Source: Polytrichum commune
Lineage: Eukaryota; Streptophyta; Polytrichopsida; Polytrichales; Polytrichaceae
DNA length: 64,000 bases
Assembly (NCBI GenBank): GCA_950295325.1
Contig: OX485806.1
Location: 56,601,169-56,665,168 of the forward strand
Direction: 5' to 3'
In this document: piece after piece, positions 21,625 through 30,834 of the stretch
Layout of the letters: every line of letters begins with the position of its first letter
Position numbering within the stretch: the stretch's first letter is position 1
The notes under the pieces: model-generated
Database searches by the model: none
What the model saw: the letters and a program-made list of their open reading frames with translations, nothing else
What the model was told of the DNA's origin: nothing
Translations under genes and position numbers: made by a program

Positions 21625-23123
21625 CACTCAAAAGACAAAACCCGGCACTACAAAGGTTCTCCGGAAGACCATCCATGTTTGGACTTGATTCTTGCAGATA
21701 TACCGGAAGGTCTTCCTGTTCCTGGCATATCAAACCCACCATCGTCCATTCCCGCTTGGAATCAAGAATCGAAAGAGTGGTTACAACCACTATTTGACTT
21801 TGCCGACCAACATCTGCATGACGACGGGGCAATTATTTTGTTTCACCTTTTTCGTATGAGTACGAAGTCCAATATTCTTGGATATTGCAAATCGTATGGC
21901 TTTGCAATTCGGAAAGAGTGGTGGGGAATGAACCGCCTTCATCTTACATCCCCAATAAATCCAGCATCAACTGTAAGATAATGCTTAAGTCTTCTTTCTG
22001 ATCACCGCTGCTTAGTACATTCAGTTTCAATTTCATCCTTGAGGTAGTTCTGAGTGTAGACCCACCAAACTATTATACTCACACAGTTGTGTTGTTTACT
22101 TTGTGAAGTAATATTGATCTTTATGTCTTGTACATTGTAGACCATGAGGTTCGGTATTTCATTGGCGGTCAGAAGCGTGTCGGGGTCACCTGCATCGAAG
22201 TTTTCATTTCGCCATGTCCCTGAATTGGATCCTTATGGGGTGGATGTTGCACGGGATGATATTCTCCAGAACTTGGTCTCTCGTGAGGACCAACTAACTA
22301 ATGGATCCACACCATGGCGAGGGCCTCGTGAAAAGTCCGTGCTTCTAATGCAAATGCTAATTGAAGCATGTAGCTCCCCAGGGGATATTATTCTAGACTG
22401 CACGGCAGCGACCGGTAATATGTCTTTGTAATCTTCCATTTCAGTTGGTTAATCGTTAATATTGTTTTGTTCTACAAAATTCATAGTGTTTTTTGTACTA
22501 AGTTTTTCCAACTTCTTTATTTGCAGGATCTTCCATTCATGCCTGCGGTAATGTGCACCGTCACATTGCGGCATTAGAGGCTGATGTAGATATTTTTGGG
22601 GGCTTACTTGCTCCATTGGTTATCTCTAGAGCAGCCTCTGAAGTCACTCTTGAAGACCGTGTCACTTGTGTAGAGGATCCTGAGGGTGAAGATATCCCCG
22701 TTGAGAGGATTGTGAAGAGATCTCGGTTTACTAAATGAGTATGGTCCACAAATTCTCTTACCAGTGTCATGTTTTTTTGTGTCATTTCATCTAAAGTTGA
22801 GTTATGAACATGGTACCATTGGCATTTGCAGATGCGATAAATTGGGCTATCCTATTCACCTGCCTTTTTTTTGTGACCCTGAATTCTATCCCAGGCCTCC
22901 AAAGTCTTGGCAACTTCCTACATACGCAAATGATATTGCTAATCAACTAGCTGGAGGTTCTTATCAGACATTTAGATCTAAATATCATCCGGGAAGAGTT
23001 TTAGAGTTTTTGGATATAGAAGCTTTTGAGTCTGATGGTCAGGCCTCCTCTGATGCAGATATTAGTGATTCTAGAATGTCTTCATCATCAGGTGATCACA
23101 GTGATTCGGATATGATGAAATAG
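21625..23123 (+). CDS. DNA methyltransferase domain (beta class, N4-C/N6-A type)
   Basis: Exon 21625-21972 has CLDLILADIPEG, in the place of motif IV (normally [D/S]PP[Y/W]), then WLQPLFDFADQHLHDDGAIILFH, typical of the segment after motif IV in the N6_N4_Mtase family. Exon 22141-22414 has WRGPREKSVLLMQMLIEACS and SPGDIILDCTAATG, the approach to and first half of motif I (normally K-P-x-x-L...GD-x-V-L-D-P-F-x-G-x-G). An intron splits motif I. Exon 22527 continues SSIHACGNVHRHIAALEADVDIF, matching the GR-x-x-x-x-x-E-x-D stretch. Motif IV before motif I is the beta-class order. The catalytic PPY is changed to IPE, so activity is uncertain. The last exon (22832-23123) has a Ser/Asp-rich tail; using it needs the GT at 22726, otherwise the protein ends at 22738. 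Confidence 0.75.
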
Positions 23124-24024
23124 CTTCATGTGGGTGTCTGTGTACTATCTAATATACCAGTTTTTTTTCCTTTCGTTTTTCATTTTGTGCACTCATTCCG
23201 CATGAAATTCATTGTATTTGTATTACTTTCGGAGTTTATGGGATTGAATATATAAAATTGCAGATTTAAGTTAACTTTTGACTTCATATTTTCTAATATT
23301 GTTTAAAATAATTTCGAACATCACTTGGTTACTTATTAACGTTTGAGTTTACGATTAATTTGATTGTTCATCACTTAATTCTATAATCTTACTATTTGTT
23401 CATACCCTTTTATTTTAAATTTAAGGGTTTCCACTATTTTTTTATTATTGTTTTCATATATTTTTTCAATGATTTCTTACGATTTATTGTTGCTGTATTT
23501 GTCTATGGCTATTCAATTGCAAATGAATTCCGACATAAATTGATGTCCACTTTTTTTCTAATTGTCATTCTTGTTTCTTATCCATGACTAGACAGTGAAA
23601 TAATTTTGGCTTGGTGATTAGTATTCCTAGAACCTAATAGACATTGCACGTGTTTGTAATAACTGAGTAAAATTGCTTTGTAGTGATGGGACGTTATGGT
23701 GGCGACTGATGGGTGTTTGCTTACCATTGTCTTCGCCATGAATTCCTCACCACATTTCGCGTCCCCCCTCTCTCGTTATACTTTGCAAAATGGTATTTAG
23801 GGTTAGATGTTTTCGCCTTAAGTCTGAATATCGGCTGCCTCCACATGCACATGTCTAGAATTTAACATTGAAAGGTGCACCTTGGATTTGGACGAAGAGG
23901 CGCACATTATTTTCCCGCACGCACGGATATAGGCGTCATTACGTCATTATCTTGTAAAAAAATTTAAATTACATCAAAATATCGCGGTCATAGGGTGCGC
24001 ATCACTTGACAAAAATTATCAAAA
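23124..24024. other. MULE right non-coding region
   Basis: AT-rich sequence 3' of the passenger gene with no gene recognised. An AATATATAAAATTG stretch at about 23246 could include the poly(A) region. The last 80 bp grade into the right terminal repeat. Confidence 0.6.
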
Positions 24025-24089
24025 TTACCGTTCACTTACAGCTCACGGCTCACGGCTCACTGCTCACTGCTCACTAAATAGCTTTTCCC
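24025..24089 (-). repeat. MULE right terminal inverted repeat with expanded GTGAGC units
   Basis: Read inward from 24089: GGGAAAAGCTATTTAGTGAG, then tandem 7-mers GTGAGCA, GTGAGCC, GTGAGCC, GTGAGCT and then GTAAG. The left end has only two such units. The repeats lie where the transposase would be expected to bind. Confidence 0.85.
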
Positions 24090-24130
24090 TATTTATTACT
24101 AGGTTTAGTCAGAAAATGCCTTTTACCCTG

Positions 24131-24986
24131 ACTATGACTGTGACTGACTGTGGTTGTCCTAAGGGGTCCAAACAAACCTCTGATAGAAGAGAGGACGTGC
24201 GAATGGAAGAAGTCAGCAAAGGGAAGGAAGAGGTGGACGACGCTGCATTGACGTCCCTGTCGAAGCCTCGTCCACCTGCTGAGAAGAAGAGGAGGATCAC
24301 TAAGATACAGAAGCTGGAAATCATCGGGGGTAACCAGAAAATACCCCGGACGGAGAAGGGTACCACCAGTGAGCAGAGGAGGAAAGACAAGGGGTCCTTG
24401 GACGAGGGGGAGCAGAGCCGGTCAGAGAAGGGATCCCCTGTTATTGAGCAGAGGAAGACACGGGGACAAACTGCAAAACAGAAGCAATCATGCTGTCGTG
24501 GCAATGGATAGAAGAGAAGACAAAATGGGGGCTCACCAGGAGAAGAGCACATGAAAGGTAAGGGGACCCAATGCACTACACATTTGGTGTTTTTTTAAAC
24601 GGTTTGAATAGTCTTACTGGCAGTCTTCATTCCTTTCTTTACAAGTGTTTGTGTTATTGCAGATAAGTGGACAAAAGGATGAAGGTTCATTGACCTCAAA
24701 ATTTTGCAAAGGTGATGTTGTGGAGATCATGGGTGTTGCAGATGGGGAAGAAGAAGAGGTGGCTGGTATTGGAAAAGTGGTTAACTTAGAAGGGGGAAAA
24801 TTGCATGGGGTCACCATCCTAGAAGGGTGTGTCTCCGTGGAGGTGCAGAAGAGCAACCTCGACGAGTACCTTCTCTATTTCAGCGTAGATTTGGACGACC
24901 CTCCCATCACGAAGATGGGACAAGCAGTAGGAAACTTTATATTGTGGCCCACCCAATTCCTTAAGCATCCATATGCACTTAATTAG
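24131..24986 (+). pseudogene. Second CACTA gene, 3' part (DUF8039-like C-terminus)
   Basis: The gene from 6954-9979 resumes here after the nested MULE. The first segment (to 24511) is Lys/Glu-rich. After an intron, 24661-24986 encodes FCKGDVVEIMGVADGEEE, VAGIGKVVNLEGGKLHGVTI, VSVEVQKSNLDEYLL and AVGNFILWPTQFLKHPYALN. That is the small domain found at the end of plant En/Spm-type second proteins (a V-A-x-G-x-V start and a final W-P-x-x-x-L). The stop is at 24984-24986. Without the MULE, splicing from 9979 to here would restore the gene; with it, the intron is over 14 kb. Confidence 0.7.
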
Positions 24987-25430
24987 GTTAAAATAGGGCA
25001 CTATTCAATTTGGTTAGAACAATATGGATATTAGAGCTTGACGTTGATTGTAGTGATCGATTTCTATGAACGGCCTATATGTAGTCATTTAGTGTTTGGT
25101 GAACTTTTTGGATCTGATGAATATATTATGTAACCCAAGCTGACTATATGTAGTCATTAGCTCTAGTCACATTGTGAGCCCAAAATGGTGCCCACATGTG
25201 TTCTTAACCATTTGAAACTATTAGAAGTTATGTTTTGATGTTTTATGATTATTCACAAAAATGTAAAAAAAATGAGGCTTGAGTGAAGTTATGTTTAGAC
25301 CTTAGGTTGATTAGAAGTTTAGCGGTGTGAAGAAAGTTCCTTACTTAGGTGAGCATAGTGTGTAGTGAACCAAGGGTGGCTCCTTGAGTTAAATGTTTGA
25401 ATTAGGATCTATGTTGTTGGTTAAAGAGTT

Positions 25431-25606
25431 GAAGACTTAAAGAATAGGATGAGAGCCTACAAAGTAAGAAATGATCAACAGGTTTATCTTGAGCCTTGGG
25501 GGTGCTCACCTACTCCTTGAAGACTTAAAGGATAGGATGAGAGCCTACAAAGTAGGAAATGATCAAAAGGTTTATCTTGAGCCTTGGGGGTGCTCACCTA
25601 CTCCCT
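25431..25606. repeat. Tandem duplication, 88-bp period, in B1
   Basis: The block starting GAAGACTTAAAG at 25431 recurs at 25519 with only a few changes, through TTGAGCCTTGGGGGTGCTCA. Confidence 0.9.
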
Positions 25607-25947
25607 TTCACCTCACTATATAATCCTCCTTCTCCCCTCTCTCTCTCTCTTTCCTTTGTGCTCATTGGCACCCCACGTATTATGAGTGTGGGTGTGTGGG
25701 AAGCAAGAAAGGAGCACGTGTGTGTGCAAGGTCTCAAGGTGAAGAACCAAGACTAATTAGCCTTGAAGTTAGTTGACACTTGTTAGGAGTAGTCTTTAGT
25801 TTGAGGCATTTAGAGCTTAGCTCGTTGTGTTCAACTTATAGAATTTAGACTTATATCATTTAAATTTATAGTGTTTAGAATTATGACATTTAGAATTGTA
25901 GCATCTAGATTCATGTTAGATTTAAAACATTCAACCTTGTAGGCTTT

Positions 25948-26130
25948 AAGGCGGAGGCCACTTAGGCTAGCTGCTGGTTTGAAGTTGGAGGCAGTCGGCT
26001 TAGTTGCTGGTTTGAAGTTGGAGGCAGTTGGTTTAGCTGTTGGTTTGAAGTTGGAGGCAGTTAAGCTTAGCGGCTGGGTTGAAGAGGGAGGCTAGTTAGG
26101 CCTAGCGGTTGGGTTAAGTAGAGCCAGTTA
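25948..26130. repeat. Minisatellite of about 33 bp in B1
   Basis: About five copies of a unit like TGGTTTGAAGTTGGAGGCAG plus TCGGCTTAGTTGC. The equivalent place in B3 (about 57320-57500) holds related but more diverged GCTAGCTCC-rich repeats in the opposite orientation. Confidence 0.75.
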
Positions 26131-26381
26131 GATTTAGCGAATGGATTAAGGAGGAATCTAATTCCAACTAGTTGTGCACTCCCGAGTCTAAGCTAGATCG
26201 ACAAGCTAAGTGACTACTAGTTAGTGAGGATGATTAATTAGACTAATGAGTTAGGCTAGTTGGTTTAGTGGTTGCATTATGAGATCAAGTTGGGAAGGAT
26301 TTGTGCGGGACTTGTGGAAGAAGAGGTAATGTTAAGTTATATAAATGTTTTTCAACACTTGTATTAGAACTTATGTGCCTC

Positions 26382-26561
26382 ATGGAATCAACACATCATA
26401 GCCTCAGCGAGGTGTCATGCACCAGTGAAGAATCGACAGCCAGAACCAAAGTTGCAAGGGAGAAATCATTGAAGGCATGCGTGGCAAAGGCAATGGGGTG
26501 GACTCTGGAAAAAGCCGAGGATGTATCTATGCACGAGGTTCACACTAATAAAATATCATGA
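26382..26561 (+). CDS. Small conserved ORF in family B element (B1 copy)
   Basis: A frame starting MESTHHSLSEVSC and ending at 26561 contains KSLKACVAKAMGWTLEKAED. The B3 element has a related frame on its opposite strand (56623-56835): MDSTTKPSEELKD with KARNWTLESSKDTS. Shared pattern: M-[D/E]-S-T, then a basic helix, K-A-x-x-W-T-L-E-x-x-x-D. No known domain is recognised. It may be a remnant of a protein-coding stretch captured in the element, or chance conservation by descent. Confidence 0.4.
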   Translation: MESTHHSLSEVSCTSEESTARTKVAREKSLKACVAKAMGWTLEKAEDVSMHEVHTNKIS

Positions 26562-26814
26562 TTTGAATTAAGTTAGAAACTCATCAAGGTAGAACGTACA
26601 TCCCATGTTATTACAAGTTGTTATGTTACACATATGATCTCCAAACCTATTACTAGGACTAGGACGCTTAAGGGTGGTAGGTTTGGCCTCACACACATGT
26701 TTGAAAGCAATGACTACATAAACAAAGGTTGACTTTTCGCAATTTTCCTCAACGTTGTTCTCATATATCGCATCCATATCGGCATATTGTTGGGCGTGAT
26801 CTTTAATGTATCTA

Positions 26815-27470
26815 AAGTTCTGACTACAGTTTCACATACAAAATAGTAACGTAACTAGAAATGATGACTACCAGTGATCAGGAAGCATACGCAAATTTTT
26901 TTAAGTGCATAACTATGAGTAGTCATTTTTCTAGAATGAAAACCGTGGAAAATCAGTCAGAAACCAATATTTTGTTTTTAGGTGTGACTAATTGTAGTCC
27001 CCCGGCATTACTGGATATAATTACGATACCTCGAATGTTTACCAACACATGTGAATGGCTGACGAGCCTTAACAATATCAAAAACAAAATAATGACTAAT
27101 TGTAATCATTACGATCATATTTTGCAACCACTGGCAGTCATGTTATGAGAACCCTAAATTATGACATTTTAGTCATTGAGTTGAAGAAGCTGACTAAATG
27201 CAGTCAAATAATTATGACTAACCCGAGTCACATATTCATGACTAGCAATAGTTACATTTCACGGGCTGCCCAGAATCGAGAAGCCAAAAATCTTTCGGGA
27301 ACGCGCCATTGGGAACGTATGCCCGCAGATATGACCCTAATCATATTTCAAAATATGACTTGTCCATTATGACTGGGTTGATGACTAAAATGGGTAGTAG
27401 TCATAAGGTCACTTTATGCCCATTTTTAGTCACAAAACCCAATCATATTTAGATTATTTTCCTAGTAGTG
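26815..27470. repeat. CACTA subterminal repeat array and right terminus
   Basis: Many copies of TGACTA-N4-TAGTCA or half sites, such as TGACTAATTGTAGTC and GACTAAATGCAGTCA, spaced 20-60 bp, ending in TTTTCCTAGTAGTG. In CACTA elements such repeats are the binding sites of the accessory protein. Similar motifs also occur inside the element (about 1440-1640, 3240-3370, 4950-5060, 7866-7995, 25080-25160). Confidence 0.85.
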
Positions 27471-29640
27471 CATGCAACATGGGGTTGGGGTTTGTGGGAT
27501 TGTTTGTGGCTGCCTGTTTGTGGTTTGAGGATAGGGTGGCCTGCATTTGGAATTGTGTGGCTCCAGTTTATTCTTGTTCCTTTTCTTCTTCCCCATACTA
27601 TCATTTTCTGGGAATTTCACATGTTTCTTCCTCGGATGCTCGAATGGGTGTTGTTGATGTGCAAGATTGGAAGTTTTGGGGGTGTTGGTGGTCTTATGCA
27701 GTTTTTATGACTGCTTGTTGATATTGTTGTTGCCGGCTTCTTACACTACTACTCAGACGATAACTTTTTGGGGAGTTTGGTGTTTGGATTTGTTGGCAGT
27801 CTTTCATCCTTGGTTCCAAAACTATTGTGAGCTTGACAATCCTTCAAGCTTTTGGCAAAGTTAGAGCTCCCCTCTCCTTTTACACTAGAGCTTAGCCTGA
27901 CTTCCACTTTTGGGGAGTTTGGTGTCATCTTTGATGACAAACTTTCCTCCTGAGCTTGGATATTGTAGAAAAGTTCACTAATCTTTCCAAGTTTGCCTGC
28001 TAATAGTTTGAGCAACTGTAAAGTGGCCTTCCGGGCCATATACGTAATCATCATATGGGGATGCTTCTGCAATTTCATAGTCCTTGAAGTAGTGTATGTG
28101 GTAACTCCACATCATCACTCAAATTGCTCAGATACTCTTGACTATTGACATATTGAAAAACTTGACCTTCATGGGCTGAAAAATCTGCCTGTTTTTTCAG
28201 TCTCATTTCCAATTTCTTTCTTCACGGATGTAGTGTGGAAAAGGGGTTTGGAATCGCTGACATATTGCCCGATTGTGAACAGATATCTTCACGGGATCCA
28301 ACAGGTTCATTTTTTTCTATTCTTTGTGCCTTGATGAAACCAAAAAGTCTGCAATTTGTTGCTATATATTGGTCTATGTGAATGTATCTTATGCAGGTTT
28401 TTTTGGAGACTGTGTTTTTGTTCAGGAATATGGGCATGGGGAATCCTGCACCTTTGTCCTTGGAAATGTAAGGAGCAAGTCAATTTGGTGAGTGGGCCGA
28501 AGCTTTCGTGTTCTCCAAGAGTGAGTACTCTGTGTTGTTGTATGTATTTGTCCTTTTCTTGCTCTCGAAGCCAGGCTCCACTAGACAAAGTTCCGGCCTT
28601 GCGTTACAGGTGAACCTGTTGAGATTGCTTATTCCCTATGTTGGCACATAGACAAACATAACAAACAAACTTTTGCACAAAACAATTGAACATGGCAAAT
28701 AGAAACTTTGTCAAGTGGTGTTAGATTATAGAGAAAATTAGAGAGCTTCCATAGTAAAACTCGTGTGCAACTCGTATGCTTGTTCCTTTGGAACAAATAC
28801 TATATGTATTGCCCTTCCTGTTGCCATGAGAAATATTGGCAAATCCTTGCAGACCCTGCTCCAACCTTAAAAACTCCCCCTTGACTTTTGTGTTGCTCTT
28901 TTATTCCACCAGACCGCATCTTCTTGTTGATGTCAAATGGCTTGCAGAATAAAACACACTACCGAGGCGTCATCCTCCTCTTAAAGAAAAAAAACCGATG
29001 CGGAGGAAAGTAGGGAGTATAGAAGCTATCCAATCCATGCAATAGAATTCATCACAGAAATTCCAAAAACTGGATGTATTTGATTGGACTTAGATACATT
29101 GGGATATGGACTGATTAAGCCCAAAAATCTTCCTCCCACAGTGGGAGGCTCATTATTCTTCTTTGTTACTTGTGCCCTGTAGAAACCAAGAATTTTGTAA
29201 TTTCTTACACTTCGTGGGCCAGTGTGAATGTTTCTTGTGCAAATATTTTTGGAAACTCTGCTTCTATTCGGGAATTTGGCTGCACAACGTCTTCCACCTT
29301 GGTCTTTTGAAACCTCGGGAAAAAATTGTTATAGTGAGCAGACTGGTGCTTATTTGTTCTTGGGGAGCAAGTTATCGGAGTTGTTGTGTGTTTAGAAGGC
29401 CATAAATAGATAGCAGTTCGGCCCTCTTGTATGGGAGCAAGTTTTTGCAGGCCAAACAAGTCTGCATATGCATTATCAAGAATGACACACCGCATACAAT
29501 GTTTGTTCACACTCAGCCTTGAATCCAAGAGAAACTGCAAGCATTCATTGGTCCTCCAACTTGCATTACTATATGTGCATATGGAACATACACGGCCATG
29601 CCTTTCATGGTTCTTGGACCATCCGTACATGATTTTTGTT
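27471..29640. other. Unassigned region with a diverged duplication
   Basis: No gene is recognised. The segment at 28340-28560 resembles 29180-29400: TGAATGTNTCTTNTGCA, TTTTTGGANACT and TCNGGAATNTGG are shared, and the plus-strand frames read ECILCRFFWRLCFCSGIW versus ECFLCKYFWKLCFYSGIW. That is a diverged direct repeat with a period of about 840 bp. It may belong to an old transposon between the CACTA end at 27470 and the Harbinger remnant. Confidence 0.5.
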
Positions 29641-30128
29641 TTCCCTAACATCTTCGCACCTTGACTTTAGCGTGATTTCATATTATTCCTTTTCCATGTG
29701 TGTTGATAGGGTTCTTTGTCGAGTGATGGATGACATCGTGGATTTGAGCAAGAACTCACAATGTCCATCAACTCAAGTGCCCATTGACGTGAAATTGGCT
29801 TTGGGTCGGAGTTTTTGGACAACCAAACACTGGCTTCCTTTGTGCCAACCGCCACAAGACGAGGTGAATATGCTAGGGGTGGATCAAACACTGGACAATC
29901 ATTGTTGGTTCCATTGCAATCACAAACTGCACTTCCCCACAAGAAACGAGGGCCCAATTGGACTGAGACATAGATGTTTGTCTTCATTGGCCAAAAACAT
30001 ATAGAGTGGGACGAGAGGCACAATTCCAATCAACCTTCTCTTATCTGTATATGGAACCACGGCATGAAAATAGGTCTTGGCGGGATGCATGAGTGTGGTG
30101 GGTTTCCGGGTTAGGGATGCCGACCAAG

Positions 30129-30827
30129 TAACCAACAACTGGGATGGCTTGATCAAGGACTATAAAAAAATCAAAGAGTACATAGAAGGGACAAGTTCAG
30201 CCAATTGGTGGGGATGAGTAGGGAAAAGAAGCAAGAGTTGTCCAAAAATAGGAAAATGTCGTTGGAATTTAGTGAGTCTATGTACCCAGAAATGAAAGGC
30301 TTCGTTGGGTAAAACAAATTTTTGACTGAACAATGGATGTGGTGGACTCTGATAGGTTGACTCCGTTGGTTGCAAGGCAATTTGGTCTTTCCTCTCCTAT
30401 TCCATGTACTTCTTGTGTTGCAATGGAAAGCATTGTGATTAGTGCCGCAACTGTATCCGAGTCTCCAACGGAAAGAACGCTAGGAGATAACACGTCTGGC
30501 TCAACAAGTCGAAAACGGAATGCTGTGGGCACCGCCAACTTGGTGGACTTTGTCAAGGATTTCAATTACGAATACCTTGCACGTGTGGAGGCACAAGACA
30601 AAGACAAACGCGTTTGGAAGAGTAAAGTGTTGGCATTGGAAACAATATGTGAAGCAAGAATTGCACAAAAAGAGGCACAAATTGTAAATATGGATCAATT
30701 TTTTTATGAATTGGAGGTGGAGAGCACAAATTTTTTGGAAAACATGACTAACGTTTTATTGATGTTGGCGTTGTCTATGAATGCTCTTACAAGTTTTTGT
30801 ATTCTACTTTTCTCCTTTGGATTTTGA
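30129..30827 (+). pseudogene. PIF/Harbinger Myb/SANT-like ORF1 remnant
   Basis: The first part (30129-30310) reads VTNNWDGLIKDYKKIKEY, NWWGMSREKK and FSESMYPEMKGFVG with a frameshift at the NWWG position. This is the pattern of the trihelix/Myb-like protein that accompanies Harbinger transposases. The second part (30333-30827) has a Ser/Thr-rich linker then ANLVDFVKDFNYEYLARV and a long charged helix ending NMTNVLLMLALSMNAL. In intact Harbinger elements this protein helps import the transposase and binds element ends. It converges on the transposase remnant at 30835-31974. Confidence 0.75.
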
Positions 30828-30834
30828 CTTATTT

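Larger units (their letters stand above)
15962..23123 (+). pseudogene. ParB-like / DNA methyltransferase passenger gene of the MULE (whole gene)
   Basis: A plus-strand gene of at least 13 exons with good GT-AG borders and consistent phases: 15962-16240, 16423-16593, mini-exons 17274-17707, 18088-18707, 18840-about 18985, 19212-19370, 19460-19672, 19834-20069, 20189-20883, 21625-21972, 22141-22414, 22527-22725 and 22832-23123. The product would be roughly 1000 aa: basic N-terminus, acidic linker, ParB/sulfiredoxin-like domain, uncharacterised helical middle, Lys/Glu-rich linker, then a beta-class DNA methyltransferase domain. ParB-plus-methyltransferase proteins are familiar from bacteria and phages. 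Lesions: in-frame TGA at 18496-18498, and a frame change at a run of ten C (about 20618-20627). Segments are described separately. Confidence 0.75.
10146..24089. mobile_element. 13.9-kb Mutator-like element (MULE) with methyltransferase passenger gene
   Basis: The ends form inverted repeats. The left starts GGGCGAAGCTATTTTGCGAG and the right, read inward, starts GGGAAAAGCTATTTAGTGAG. Both continue with GTGAGC repeats. Flanks are TATTTTTTAC on the left (10136-10145) and TATTTATTAC on the right (24090-24099), a 10-bp target duplication with one mismatch; MULE duplications are usually 9-11 bp. Inside are a SWIM-finger MULE transposase on the minus strand (11655-15288) and a divergent plus-strand gene with ParB-like and DNA methyltransferase domains (15962-23123). 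It is inserted in an intron of the CACTA second gene, right after the exon ending at 9979. Lesions in both genes suggest it is no longer autonomous. Confidence 0.85.
25173..26693 (-). mobile_element. Family B element, copy B1 (TGTGAG...CTCACA, TSD CACAT)
   Basis: Starts TGTGAGCCCAAAATGG and ends GGTTTGGCCTCACA, flanked by CACAT at 25168-25172 and 26694-26698. The 1521-bp element matches B3 (56601-58866) in reverse orientation. The end at 26630-26693 forms the family hairpin around GCGTCCTAGTCC (on the minus strand). TG...CA ends with a 5-bp duplication fit a solo LTR. No primer site or retroviral genes are seen. It interrupts the CACTA right arm. Confidence 0.85.
1..27470 (-). mobile_element. 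CACTA (En/Spm-type) DNA transposon, left end outside window
   Basis: The right terminus is visible at 27457-27470 as TTTTCCTAGTAGTG, the complement of a CACTA-type end. It is preceded by a dense run of the palindromic subterminal motif TGACTA-N4-TAGTCA. The coding content is typical: a TNP2-type transposase on the minus strand (436-4782) and a second plus-strand gene with a Transposase_24-like domain (6954-9979 and 24131-24986). Two elements are nested inside: the MULE at 10146-24089 and a family B element at 25173-26693. The left end and the 3-bp target duplication are not in the window. Transposase and accessory gene diverge from a shared 2.1-kb region that holds the rRNA-derived repeat; in classical Spm the proteins come from one transcript, so this layout is unusual. 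Strand is given as that of the transposase. Confidence 0.85.

Noticed and set aside
27416-27864. Trp/Val-rich membrane-like frames as a membrane protein gene
   Set aside because: Three overlapping plus-strand frames give similar hydrophobic sequence from T/G-rich DNA; no start, intron or family support.
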